Shown: positions 1 through 6,628 of the stretch, one piece after another | Numbering within the stretch: position 1 is the first letter of the stretch | How the letters are laid out: each line of letters begins with the position of its first letter | Source: Atopostipes sp043425375 | GTDB taxonomy: Bacteria; Bacillota; Bacilli; Lactobacillales; Carnobacteriaceae_A | Assembly: GCA_043425375.1 (NCBI GenBank) | Contig: JBHWQC010000149.1 | Coordinates: 1 to 12,367, forward strand | Direction of reading: 5' to 3' | Length of the DNA stretch: 12,367 nucleotides | The notes under the pieces: model-generated | The model's database searches: none | Told to the model about the DNA's origin: nothing | Seen by the model: only the letters and a program-made list of their open reading frames with translations | Program-made: the position numbers and the translations under genes

Positions 1-1
1 G

Positions 2-817
2 GCAGAAGGAAATATGATTCAAGTCATTGTCTTTGCCATTCTATTTGGTTTAGGGCTTTCTATGATTATGAAAGAAGATCCTGAGAATATGATGTTGAAA
101 TTTGTTACTGACGCCAATACAGCGGTTCAAAGAGTTATTGCGATTGTGATGAATTTTGCCCCAATTGGGATTTTTGCCATTATTGCTCAAGTTGTAGGAA
201 CTAGTGGTTTGGATGTTATTTTATCACTGGGTAAGTTCTTATTAGTCTTCCTAGCAGCAGCGACAGTTCATATGATTCTTTCATTTATTCTTACCAGTGC
301 GAAAGCTAAGGTCAATCCTTTGCATGCAATGAAAAAGACAAAAAATATGTTTATTATTGCTGTCACAACAACTTCTTCCTCAGTTGCTCTACCAACTAAG
401 ATGGAAGATTCAGAAAAACTATTTGGTATGTCTAAGCGAATTAATGGCTTAGTCAATCCGCTGGGAACTGCTTTAAATAGTAACGGTTTATCTATGTATT
501 TAGGAATTGCAGTTGTTTTCCTCGCTCAAATCTATGGGATTGATATGCCACTCAGTTACTTAGTCTATGCCGTAGCACTGTCTTCACTAGCAACCATGGG
601 TACAGTAACAGTGCCAGGTGGCGGAATTGTGGCGTTAACAATTGTTGTTCCATATCTAGGGTTACCAGCTGCTTCTATTGGGCTGTTAGCCGGAATCGAC
701 TGGTTCTCTGGGATGATTCGTACACCATTAAATACACTTATTGATGCATTAGTTGCAATGGTTATAGCTGCAGATGAAGAAGAATTAGATTACGAAGTTT
801 TCAATGAAACACTTTAA
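2..817 (+). CDS. Dicarboxylate/amino acid:cation symporter (SDF/DAACS family), 5'-truncated
   Basis: Only the C-terminal part is present: the frame is open to the window edge, so the Met at 14 is internal and not a start. Family hallmarks (numbered from that Met) are the serine-rich re-entrant loop TTTSSSVALP (118-127), an N-x-x-G motif read as NSNGL (155-159), the second hairpin VPGGG (200-204) and the last helix GIDWFSGMIRTPLN (227-240). The protein would sit in the plasma membrane and import a carboxylated solute with Na+ or H+. Compared with the archaeal glutamate transporter GltPh (family knowledge), the substrate-carboxylate Arg (R236), Asn (N240) and a cation-site Asp (D244) are kept. 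The Asp that holds the substrate amino group is Gly (G233), and NMDGT is changed. A substrate without an alpha-amino group, such as a C4-dicarboxylate, is therefore a reasonable guess. Family sure, substrate unsure. Confidence 0.92.
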   Translation, partial: AEGNMIQVIVFAILFGLGLSMIMKEDPENMMLKFVTDANTAVQRVIAIVMNFAPIGIFAIIAQVVGTSGLDVILSLGKFLLVFLAAATVHMILSFILTSAKAKVNPLHAMKKTKNMFIIAVTTTSSSVALPTKMEDSEKLFGMSKRINGLVNPLGTALNSNGLSMYLGIAVVFLAQIYGIDMPLSYLVYAVALSSLATMGTVTVPGGGIVALTIVVPYLGLPAASIGLLAGIDWFSGMIRTPLNTLIDALVAMVIAADEEELDYEVFNETL

Positions 818-853
818 ACTACAGCACCATACAGCTTAAAAATAATTAACAAG

Positions 854-901
854 AAACATTCAGAGTAAATCTCCTAGAAGAGAATGACTCTGAATGTTTT
901 T
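854..901 (+). terminator. Rho-independent terminator of the symporter gene
   Basis: A 13-bp perfect stem (AAACATTCAGAGT at 854-866 with its complement at 887-899) encloses a 20-nt loop and runs into a T-rich tail (897-901). It sits 37 bp after the symporter stop and separates that gene from the SprT-like gene. Confidence 0.85.
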
Positions 902-928
902 AATCTTCAAATTTATATTTCTAAATTA

Positions 929-937
929 TGCTAGAAT
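929..937 (+). promoter_or_regulatory. Extended -10 promoter of the SprT-like gene
   Basis: TG-C-TAGAAT at 929-937 is an extended -10 element; no convincing -35 box is seen at 17 bp. Transcription would begin near 944. This lies downstream of the ATG at 938 but upstream of the ribosome site at 962-967, so it decides the start of the next gene. Confidence 0.55.
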
Positions 938-973
938 ATGAATGATAATGAAACTTTATATAGGAGAAGAACG

Positions 974-1441
974 ATGGAACAAATTGAATTACAGCGACTA
1001 GTAGAAAAAATCTCCCTTGAATATTTCAATAAGCCTTTTTCCCATCAGGCTATTTTTAATAACCGTCTGCGTACGACAGGTGGGCGTTATCATTTGGACA
1101 CGCATCATCTTGATTTTAATCTAAAAGTTTTAGAAGCTTACGGAACTGAAACTTTTGAAGGGATTATTAAACATGAATTGTGCCATTATCATTTGCATTT
1201 AGAAGGAAAAGGGTACCGTCATGGTGATCAGGATTTTAAGAAACTTCTAAAAAAGGTAAGTGCCTTACGATATACTCCGTCACTAGAAATAAAACAAGGC
1301 AAGGCGCGTCGTTGGGAATATCAATGCAAAGGATGCCAGACCTTGATTTACCGAAAACGTCGGTTTAATGTGAAACGATATGTGTGTGCAGAATGCCACG
1401 GTGCATTTCATTTAAAAGATCGAGTTGAATTAAATTTGTAA
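974..1441 (+). CDS. SprT-like zinc protein (putative metallopeptidase)
   Basis: A 155-aa protein of the bacterial SprT-like family, the size usual in Bacilli. It shows a zinc-peptidase HExxH motif, HELCH at residues 67-71, in the typical context KHELCHYHLHLEGKGY. A C-terminal zinc ribbon follows, with CxxC pairs at Cys118/Cys121 and Cys138/Cys141. No signal peptide or membrane segment is seen, so it is cytoplasmic. Eukaryotic SprT-domain relatives (SPRTN) cut DNA-protein crosslinks; the bacterial role is not established, so any DNA-repair job here is only analogy. I chose ATG 974 over the in-frame ATG 938. AGGAGA lies 6 bp upstream of 974, family members begin at MxQxELQRLV, and the putative -10 box ends exactly at 937, which would leave the upstream ATG off the mRNA. 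It is monocistronic in appearance. Confidence 0.93.
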   Translation: MEQIELQRLVEKISLEYFNKPFSHQAIFNNRLRTTGGRYHLDTHHLDFNLKVLEAYGTETFEGIIKHELCHYHLHLEGKGYRHGDQDFKKLLKKVSALRYTPSLEIKQGKARRWEYQCKGCQTLIYRKRRFNVKRYVCAECHGAFHLKDRVELNL

Positions 1442-1466
1442 AAGTTAAAGATTCTTTAAAAAGTAT

Positions 1467-1495
1467 TTGACAACGCTTTCAGAATACGTTAACAT
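1467..1495 (+). promoter_or_regulatory. Strong sigma-A promoter for the candidate sRNA
   Basis: Perfect -35 TTGACA (1467-1472), 17-bp spacer, -10 TAACAT (1490-1495). The predicted start is about 1501-1502. No ribosome site plus ORF follows before the terminator at 1567-1604, so the product is a short non-coding transcript. A preceding inverted repeat TTAAAG-ATT-CTTTAA (1445-1459) makes the upstream DNA AT-rich. Confidence 0.75.
1468..1481 (+). promoter_or_regulatory. cre site (CcpA operator) overlapping the -35 box
   Basis: TGACAACGCTTTCA matches the published cre consensus TGWNANCGNTNWCA at every fixed position. Because it covers the -35 hexamer, CcpA binding should block RNA polymerase, i.e. 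repress the downstream RNA when a preferred sugar such as glucose is present. Confidence 0.75.
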
Positions 1496-1500
1496 ATTAA

Positions 1501-1604
1501 GTGAAGTAAGAGTTATACATTATAACTAATTTACTTTTCATATTTTTAATCATCTCCTTTCTACAGAGAAAAGCCCCTACGGAAAAGGGGCTTTTCTGTT
1601 TTTT
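1501..1604 (+). ncRNA. Candidate CcpA-controlled small regulatory RNA with an anti-Shine-Dalgarno seed
   Basis: A unit of about 104 nt lies between the promoter start and its own terminator. It has three parts. (i) A 5' hairpin (about 1501-1540): AGTTAT (1511-1516) pairs with ATAACT (1522-1527) around a 5-nt loop, extended by GAAGTAA pairing to TTACTT. (ii) An AU/pyrimidine-rich stretch expected to be single-stranded (about 1541-1564) carrying CATCTCCTTTCT. (iii) A terminator hairpin. The unpaired CTCCTTT is the complement of a canonical ribosome-binding site, the arrangement seen in sRNAs that block translation initiation (for example the Cia-dependent csRNAs of streptococci; comparison of layout only). 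No ORF with a ribosome site is inside. I do not recognise it as a named RNA family. An unusually short leader of a lost gene is the alternative. Confidence 0.6.
1567..1604 (+). terminator. Rho-independent terminator of the candidate sRNA
   Basis: An 11-bp stem, AGAAAAGCCCC (1567-1577) with GGGGCTTTTCT (1587-1597), 9-nt loop, then G and TTTTTT (1599-1604). The T-run is on the + side only, so it ends the plus-strand transcript. Confidence 0.92.
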
Positions 1605-1608
1605 CTAT

Positions 1609-1798
1609 TTAATTAAAGTTTAATCGTTTGATGTACGCTGTTATTTGACGGATAACTCCGAGATAGATTGGATCACCGTGCCCTTTCTACTCGTATCGAG
1701 TGTGCTTGTATACTTGGTGGGATTATTCGAAGGGTCAATTTCTTAACCTCCCGTGTTATTAACCGCTCACCAAATACGTTTTGAATGATTTTCACCAT
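1609..1798 (-). pseudogene. Decayed small gene, or 41-codon hypothetical ORF
   Basis: On the minus strand ATG at 1798 follows a good ribosome site (AAAGGAG, 8-bp spacing) and opens a 41-codon ORF starting MVKIIQNVFGERLITREV and stopping at TGA. Protein-like sequence continues in the other two frames: one segment starting EIDPSNNPTKYTSTLD overlaps the end of the first, and another reading GDPIYLGVIRQITAYIK ends at TAA 1609. Two frameshifts would join them into a protein of about 63 aa, so I read it as a small gene in decay. Its leader holds a hairpin (1824-1854, with the arms ATCACTTA/TAAGTGAT). I recognise no family. If the 41-codon ORF is real, its extent is 1673-1798. Confidence 0.3.
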
Positions 1799-1962
1799 CA
1801 GCAACACTCCTTTATGATTTTTTGTTTATCACTTAACTGAATAAGTGATTTAAACACGTAGAAAAAGGGGCTTTCGTTTCGGGTATGTGATCTTATTAAA
1901 AGTATAGGTTATCTATGTAAAGATTAGATAGTAAAAACAGTTGAAATTAAGTAAAGATTCAT

Positions 1963-1990
1963 TAAAACACCCCCAAATTTTGGGGGTTTT
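1963..1990 (-). terminator. Terminator-like hairpin downstream of the glyoxalase fragment
   Basis: CCCCC (1970-1974) pairs with GGGGG (1982-1986) with A/T pairs closing inward, flanked by AAAAC on one side and TTTT on the other. Read on the minus strand it follows the glyoxalase-fragment stop and ends in TGTTTT; it could act in both directions. Confidence 0.65.
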
Positions 1991-1993
1991 CGC

Positions 1994-2131
1994 TTAAGTT
2001 TTCACACCAAACGCAATACGGTCATAGCCATTTCCTAAATCGTAGGGCTCATGGTCGTAGTTATGCGTTAATTCTAATTCATAGTCCTCTCCCGGAAGGG
2101 CCAAATACACTAACGTAAATTTCTCAGGCAT
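1994..2131 (-). pseudogene. Glyoxalase I (lactoylglutathione lyase) fragment, 45 codons
   Basis: The minus-strand ORF starts MPEKFTLVYLALPGEDYELE and ends YDLGNGYDRIAFGVKT. This is clearly the middle of a GloA-type VOC-superfamily glyoxalase I, roughly the residues between the first and third metal ligands of the normal protein of about 125 aa. Compared with GloA (family knowledge), the Glu ligand in the ELELTHN segment is present (E20). The His ligand expected in YDHIAFGV is Arg (R38), and both the N-terminal His and the C-terminal Glu ligands are missing. It cannot be a functional enzyme alone. Oddly, it retains expression signals: AAGGAGG just before the ATG, an extended -10 box upstream and a terminator-like hairpin downstream. 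An in-frame stop lies upstream, so it is not simply a wrongly started full gene. Confidence 0.75.
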
Positions 2132-2174
2132 AATTCCTCCTTGTTTTACTAGTCTTATTTTCTCCTTTTTTCTT

Positions 2175-2183
2175 TATATAGCA
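2175..2183 (-). promoter_or_regulatory. Possible extended -10 element upstream of the glyoxalase fragment
   Basis: On the minus strand TGC-TATATA (complement of 2175-2183) forms an extended -10 with no clear -35. Two ribosome-site-like purine runs (AAAGGAG and AAGGAGG) follow before the ATG at 2131. The remaining stretch 2184-2336 has only AT-rich DNA and a weak GGCT/AGCC hairpin near 2228-2238. Confidence 0.35.
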
Positions 2184-2373
2184 AGTAAAGTCTTATGATG
2201 TTTTATGATTAATATTAAAAAATAATAGGCTTTTAGCCATTTAGTCTAACTTAAGCCCCTTTTTTTGTCCAATGACCGTATTGAATGCGCTATCATTTTT
2301 GGGTAGACTATATTAGAAATATTCAAAATAATCTTTTTGTCAATTCTATATATAAAGAGGTGTTGTTAAACTG

Positions 2374-3609
2374 ATGGTAAAAACTGAAGCGTTTAAACTA
2401 ACTGTTAATCAAGAAGCTCCATATGATTATTTACAAGCTTTTATGCGATTTAATCATATTGCTTTAAAAGGGAAAGAAACAGGACCGTTGTCAAAGTATG
2501 TATTCGCTGTAAAAGATGTCTTTAAAATTAAAGGAAGTACTTACAGTAATGGGCATCCGAAATGGTTGGAAACACATGGACCGGACGAGTTTACTTCGAG
2601 CGCTATTTTAAACACATTAGAAGCCGGAGCAGATCTAGTTGGCAAAACTGTATGCGATGAGCTCTGCTACAGCATTAGTGGAGAGAACTGGCATTACGGT
2701 TCACCGATTAATCCTCATGATCCAAATAGACTGGCCGGCGGATCTTCTGGTGGGACTGGTGTAGCGGTTGCCGGCGACTTAGTTGATTTTGCCTTTGGGA
2801 GTGACTGTTTAGGCTCGGTCCGAGTGCCAGCGAGTTACAATGGTTTACTGGGAATACGGCCTTCTTATAATCGGATAGCAAATGACGGGGAAGCGCCGTA
2901 TTGCGAAAGCATGGATGTCTTAGGTTATGTGGCCAAAGACTTAGAAGTTTTTAAAGAGGTATCGGATGTTTTACTTGGCGAGGATAAAGAAAATGTCTCT
3001 TATTCAAAACTACTGATTGCAAAGGACTGTTTAGATGTAGTCGATTCTGAAATAAAAGAAGCCTTACAACCAGCGATTGGTTTTATAGGAGATAAAATTG
3101 ACGAAGTAGAGGAAATTGAATTTGGAGAAGAAACGTTAGTCGAATGGGTACAGACCTTCCAAACCGTTCAGGGTTATGAAGTGTGGGAAAGTTACGGAGG
3201 CTGGATTAGAAAATATCGGCCAACTTTACCGCCAGGCCAGAGAGAAAGGTTACATACTGCGTCTCAAATTACTATGGAAGAATACGAAAACGCATTAAAA
3301 GAAAAAGAAAGAATTGAACAAAGGATTGAAGAAATAATTCAACCGGAAACTTTACTATGTCTGCCGACAGCGGCATCAATTGCTCCGTTGAAGCACGCTG
3401 GTTTAGAAGCGATTAATCAGCATCGCGCCCAATCGTCGGCCTTGCTTTGTATTTCGCCTTTAAGTGGAACGCCCCAAGTGACTTTACCCTTAGTGGAGAT
3501 GCAAGAAATGCCTTTAGGTATTTCATTAATCGGGGCTAAAGGTACGGATCGACAGCTTGTAGAATTTTCAGCAAATTGTGTAAAAGATTATAAAGAAAAT
3601 AAAAGATAA
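2374..3609 (+). CDS. Amidase-signature family hydrolase (AMI1-like)
   Basis: A 411-aa cytoplasmic enzyme of the amidase signature family, which hydrolyses carboxamides (R-CO-NH2 or substituted) to an acid plus ammonia or amine. The Ser-cisSer-Lys triad is visible: Lys47 in VFAVKDVF, cis-Ser124 in AGGSSGGTG (121-129) and nucleophile Ser148 in GSDCLGSVRVP (142-152). The 24-residue spacing between the two serines is the same as in FAAH and malonamidase. The usual DTGGS is DCLGS here. That form and the short length resemble plant AMI1 (indole-3-acetamide hydrolase) and Toc64 rather than GatA, so a role in tRNA amidation is unlikely. The start ATG 2374 follows AGAGGTG at 2357-2362. Upstream there is a TATATT (2309-2314) without a -35, compatible with an activated promoter. 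It is followed in the same direction by the NRAMP-fold transporter, probably in one transcript. The substrate is unknown. Confidence 0.9.
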   Translation: MVKTEAFKLTVNQEAPYDYLQAFMRFNHIALKGKETGPLSKYVFAVKDVFKIKGSTYSNGHPKWLETHGPDEFTSSAILNTLEAGADLVGKTVCDELCYSISGENWHYGSPINPHDPNRLAGGSSGGTGVAVAGDLVDFAFGSDCLGSVRVPASYNGLLGIRPSYNRIANDGEAPYCESMDVLGYVAKDLEVFKEVSDVLLGEDKENVSYSKLLIAKDCLDVVDSEIKEALQPAIGFIGDKIDEVEEIEFGEETLVEWVQTFQTVQGYEVWESYGGWIRKYRPTLPPGQRERLHTASQITMEEYENALKEKERIEQRIEEIIQPETLLCLPTAASIAPLKHAGLEAINQHRAQSSALLCISPLSGTPQVTLPLVEMQEMPLGISLIGAKGTDRQLVEFSANCVKDYKENKR

Positions 3610-3678
3610 GGAGGATAAAAATTATAGATGAATTTAATTCAATGATAACCATCAAATAAAAATAAAGGGGAGATTATT

Positions 3679-4941
3679 GTGGGTCAACCATCAAAAGTAA
3701 ATAAAACACCAAAAAAGAAAAAAACATTGAAAGACCGGTTTGCAGATATGGGACCAGCGGCTATTGTAACCAGTGCTTTCATTGGACCGGGTACAATTAC
3801 TACGACAACCGTTGCTGGAGTAAATTATCGCTATGAATTGTTATGGGCGATTTTATTCTCAGGACTTGCCTTACTGATTTTAATGGAAATGTCTTCGCGT
3901 ATTGGAATTATTTCGAATCATGATATTGCAGAAGCGGCTACGGCGAGTTTTCCAAATAGTAAAATCGCAAAAGTAGTGATTGTTGGACTAATCGTTATTA
4001 CATTATTCGCTACGGCTTTTGGATTTGAAGCTGGAAACTTAATTGGAGGGTCGCTCGGTTTAGCGGATGCCTTGAATATTCCGCAATGGGCAGGCGCTTT
4101 GCTTCTTGGTGGCGCTACTTTTTACGCGGTTGTTGTGGGGACAGCTAAGACATTGGAAAAAATTATGTCATTATTTGTAGGTTTAATGGGTATTATTTTC
4201 GTAGTCACCATGTTACTCGTTAATCCAAACTATGGGGAAGTATTAACTGGTTTTATTCCAACAAGCATCCCAGAAGGGGCAGGAGTAAATATAATTGCTT
4301 TAATAGGTACAACATTAATTGGAATTAATTTACTGATGCAAGCAGTGACTGCTGCTGAGAAATGGCATACGCCGGAAGATTTAGAAGCCTCAAAATTTGA
4401 TACAGGCTTCAACGTTGGAATCGGAATCTTGATAACAGCTGCAATCATTATTACCAGTGGAACTGTATTGTATGGGACAGGTACTGTTGTTGATTCCCCA
4501 TTAGTCTTTTCACAAATGTTAGAGCCAGTATTAGGTAGTTATGCTCGGATTATTGGTAGCGTGGGTATTGCTGCAGCGGGTTTGTCATCTGCAATAGCGA
4601 CACCTTTAATTTTAAAAGTCGTTCTGACACGTATTTTCCGTTGGGAAGAAAATGATATTAAAGCACGAATGGCCGGGGGAGCAGCTGTTATTTTTGGGAC
4701 TATCTTTGCTGCCTTTGGGACAAGCCCGACTCAGATTATCATTTTTGCCTCTGCTTTGAGCGGCTTATTCCTACCGATTGTTGCCGTTTTAATCATGATT
4801 GCTGCCAATAATAAAGAATTGCTTGGTGAGTATAAAAATTCAGTAACACAAAATATCTTTGGGGGATTTGCAACACTAATCACTCTAGGTTTAGGAATTA
4901 ATAGTTTACTTTCTTTTGTAGAAAATTTACAAAACCTATAA
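3679..4941 (+). CDS. NRAMP-superfamily transporter lacking the metal-site motifs (YcsG-like)
   Basis: A 420-aa integral membrane protein with a Lys-rich cytoplasmic N-terminus (8-16) and about eleven hydrophobic helices of the LeuT/NRAMP fold. The opening GPAAIVTSAFIGPGT (25-39) aligns with helix 1 of MntH-type carriers, where the motif is DPGN; here it is GPGT (36-39), so the metal-binding Asp and Asn are gone. Helix 6 reads IGTTLIGIN (209-217) where metal carriers have the ATVMPHN motif, so its binding Met is also gone. A Mn2+/Fe2+ role is therefore doubtful. NRAMP-type genes of this sort (B. subtilis ycsG) sit with the 5-oxoprolinase genes pxpABC/kipIA, which supports an organic amide or lactam as cargo; this is inference. 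The start is GTG 3679 with AAAGGGGAG about 6 bp upstream. The 69-bp gap after the amidase contains an orphan AAGGAGG. Confidence 0.88.
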   Translation: MGQPSKVNKTPKKKKTLKDRFADMGPAAIVTSAFIGPGTITTTTVAGVNYRYELLWAILFSGLALLILMEMSSRIGIISNHDIAEAATASFPNSKIAKVVIVGLIVITLFATAFGFEAGNLIGGSLGLADALNIPQWAGALLLGGATFYAVVVGTAKTLEKIMSLFVGLMGIIFVVTMLLVNPNYGEVLTGFIPTSIPEGAGVNIIALIGTTLIGINLLMQAVTAAEKWHTPEDLEASKFDTGFNVGIGILITAAIIITSGTVLYGTGTVVDSPLVFSQMLEPVLGSYARIIGSVGIAAAGLSSAIATPLILKVVLTRIFRWEENDIKARMAGGAAVIFGTIFAAFGTSPTQIIIFASALSGLFLPIVAVLIMIAANNKELLGEYKNSVTQNIFGGFATLITLGLGINSLLSFVENLQNL

Positions 4942-4949
4942 AATGATAA

Positions 4950-4985
4950 GAGCAGTGCAAATTTAAATTACAATTTGCACTGCTC
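4950..4985. terminator. Bidirectional terminator between the transporter and the PucR-type regulator
   Basis: A perfect 14-bp inverted repeat, GAGCAGTGCAAATT (4950-4963) with its complement at 4972-4985, 8-nt loop. It lies between two convergent stops (4941 and 5015). The flanking T content is modest on both sides, so efficiency is uncertain. Confidence 0.8.
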
Positions 4986-5014
4986 TATTCACTTTATAAA
5001 CATTTTCTTCATAA

Positions 5015-6628
5015 TTAACCAATTTTCTTACGTTCTATAAATTTGACGATGCGTATCGCTATATTGTAGTGGAGTATTTGATCAGGATTATTGAATTGTA
5101 TATCATATTGTTCGGTTAATTGATCTACCCGGTATCTTACAGTTTTAGGATGGACATATAGAATTTTTGCAGTTTCTGAGTAATTTTGGTTCACATTAAT
5201 AAAAGTGTGTAAAGTTCTCAAAAGCTCAGGATTCTTATTCTGTAATTTCCATATTTTATCAGGGACAAATTGTTTTAAAGAAGTAATGCTTTCTGTTTCG
5301 ATAAATAATTTAAATATTCCAATCTCATCATAAGCAACTATGGAGGAACCATTTTGCCACAAATCTCCCAAGGGGCGAATATCCATGGCTTGTTTGTATC
5401 CTTTTGATAAATGGAAAACTGAATTCTCCTCACTAATTGTGACATTAGAAATCATTTGTTTATAGTCACAGTCATTGGTCACGTTGGATAGGATGTTTGA
5501 TAACTTGCTTTTTATCGTCTTCAAATCATTTTGATTAATAGGCACAATCAGAATGATTTTTCTAGGTTGTTTTACATAGATTGAGTCATTAAAATAGACT
5601 TTTGATTGATTAGCTACTTTATCACTAAACCGGTTTACATCAGATGAATTATGTTCTTTAATTATTTTGCTGAAGCTAATAATAACGATTCGGTAGTGCG
5701 AAGATAAATCAAGTTTTAAGTTATAAATGGTATCTTCAATATCTTCCTTATTGTTTAAATGTCCGAAGATTAATTCTGAAGCCATCTCGTTCAAACGAGA
5801 GTGATTATTTTGACGGAGAGCATAACGCTGTACAAATTCAGTTTGCAACGCAATGACTGCATTTTCTATTGCCATAAAGTGTAAATCAGATATTGAGTTG
5901 CTAGCGTTGTGTATGATTAATTTATATTCTTCAAAGCCTAGATTTGGAACCTGAAAGGATAAAACAATATTCTCTTTTGTGGAATCCTCGTAATTCACGA
6001 GAAGTGTTTTATAATGTAGAGTTTTTTCGTAACTAGACGAAATCTCTCGAATTATTTTAAAAGAATTGTATCTATCATCTGTGCTAATTTTAGATCCTTC
6101 TACTTTTTCAATTAATGTAATTGGTAGATTGATTAAAGATTGTAAAGTTTTTAAAATCTGTTTAGTATCTGCCTGGTGCATCATCAAATCAAGAAATTTT
6201 TGATGGTTTTCATAGTATGATTTTAATAAGAAAGCATTTCTGCTAATAATAGAACTTAAAATATCTGTAATGATTTCTGGATAAGTAATACCTTTAGGTA
6301 TTTGGATGAGTGGAAAGCTGTATTCATCGCATTTTAAAATAAAATCAGCTGGAATTTCCTTTACTAAACGATCGGTTTTAAAGATAAAACCAGCTACACC
6401 TATTTCTTTTGCTTTTTCAAAAAAAGAATGTATCTTTGTGCTTTCTGCAGATTCAAAAGCGTAATAACTTGTTAATAAAATCTGACCGTCTTCTCCCCAT
6501 TCTTCTATATCTAAAGCTTCCATTACAGTAGCATTTGTTACTGAATGATTAAGTCCTTTTTCTCCAGTAATTACCTTGCTACCTTTTAAAGAAGGAAATT
6601 TTAAAATATCAGAAATGTCTAAATGCAT
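5015..6628 (-). CDS. PucR-family transcriptional regulator
   Basis: A 537-aa regulator. The N-terminal PucR sensor domain (PF07905-type, about residues 3-120) begins at MHLDISDILKFPSLKGSKVI. A middle GGDEF-like/CdaR-type region lies around 280-400. The C-terminal PucR helix-turn-helix (about 469-525) contains NYSETAKILYVHPKTVRYRV, the usual form in this family. Members sense a small molecule and activate catabolic genes (purines in B. subtilis PucR, sugar acids in CdaR, GABA/proline-type nitrogen sources in others). Placed convergent to the amidase and transporter, it is the obvious candidate to control them. I moved the start from the longer in-frame ATG at 6676 to 6628: AAAGGGG lies 8 bp upstream of 6628 and family members begin at this Met, whereas the first 16 codons add nothing conserved. 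The ligand is unknown. Confidence 0.9.
   Translation of the reverse strand: MHLDISDILKFPSLKGSKVITGEKGLNHSVTNATVMEALDIEEWGEDGQILLTSYYAFESAESTKIHSFFEKAKEIGVAGFIFKTDRLVKEIPADFILKCDEYSFPLIQIPKGITYPEIITDILSSIISRNAFLLKSYYENHQKFLDLMMHQADTKQILKTLQSLINLPITLIEKVEGSKISTDDRYNSFKIIREISSSYEKTLHYKTLLVNYEDSTKENIVLSFQVPNLGFEEYKLIIHNASNSISDLHFMAIENAVIALQTEFVQRYALRQNNHSRLNEMASELIFGHLNNKEDIEDTIYNLKLDLSSHYRIVIISFSKIIKEHNSSDVNRFSDKVANQSKVYFNDSIYVKQPRKIILIVPINQNDLKTIKSKLSNILSNVTNDCDYKQMISNVTISEENSVFHLSKGYKQAMDIRPLGDLWQNGSSIVAYDEIGIFKLFIETESITSLKQFVPDKIWKLQNKNPELLRTLHTFINVNQNYSETAKILYVHPKTVRYRVDQLTEQYDIQFNNPDQILHYNIAIRIVKFIERKKIG

Noticed and set aside
268..456. Minus-strand ORF inside the symporter gene
   Set aside because: Antisense shadow of a clearly coding frame, with no family resemblance.
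1442..2373. CRISPR array or riboswitch in the long non-coding stretch
   Set aside because: No regularly spaced direct repeats and no recognisable aptamer core. The signals found are explained by the sRNA unit and two gene relics.
4230..4448. Minus-strand ORF inside the NRAMP-fold gene
   Set aside because: Antisense shadow with no ribosome site or family match.
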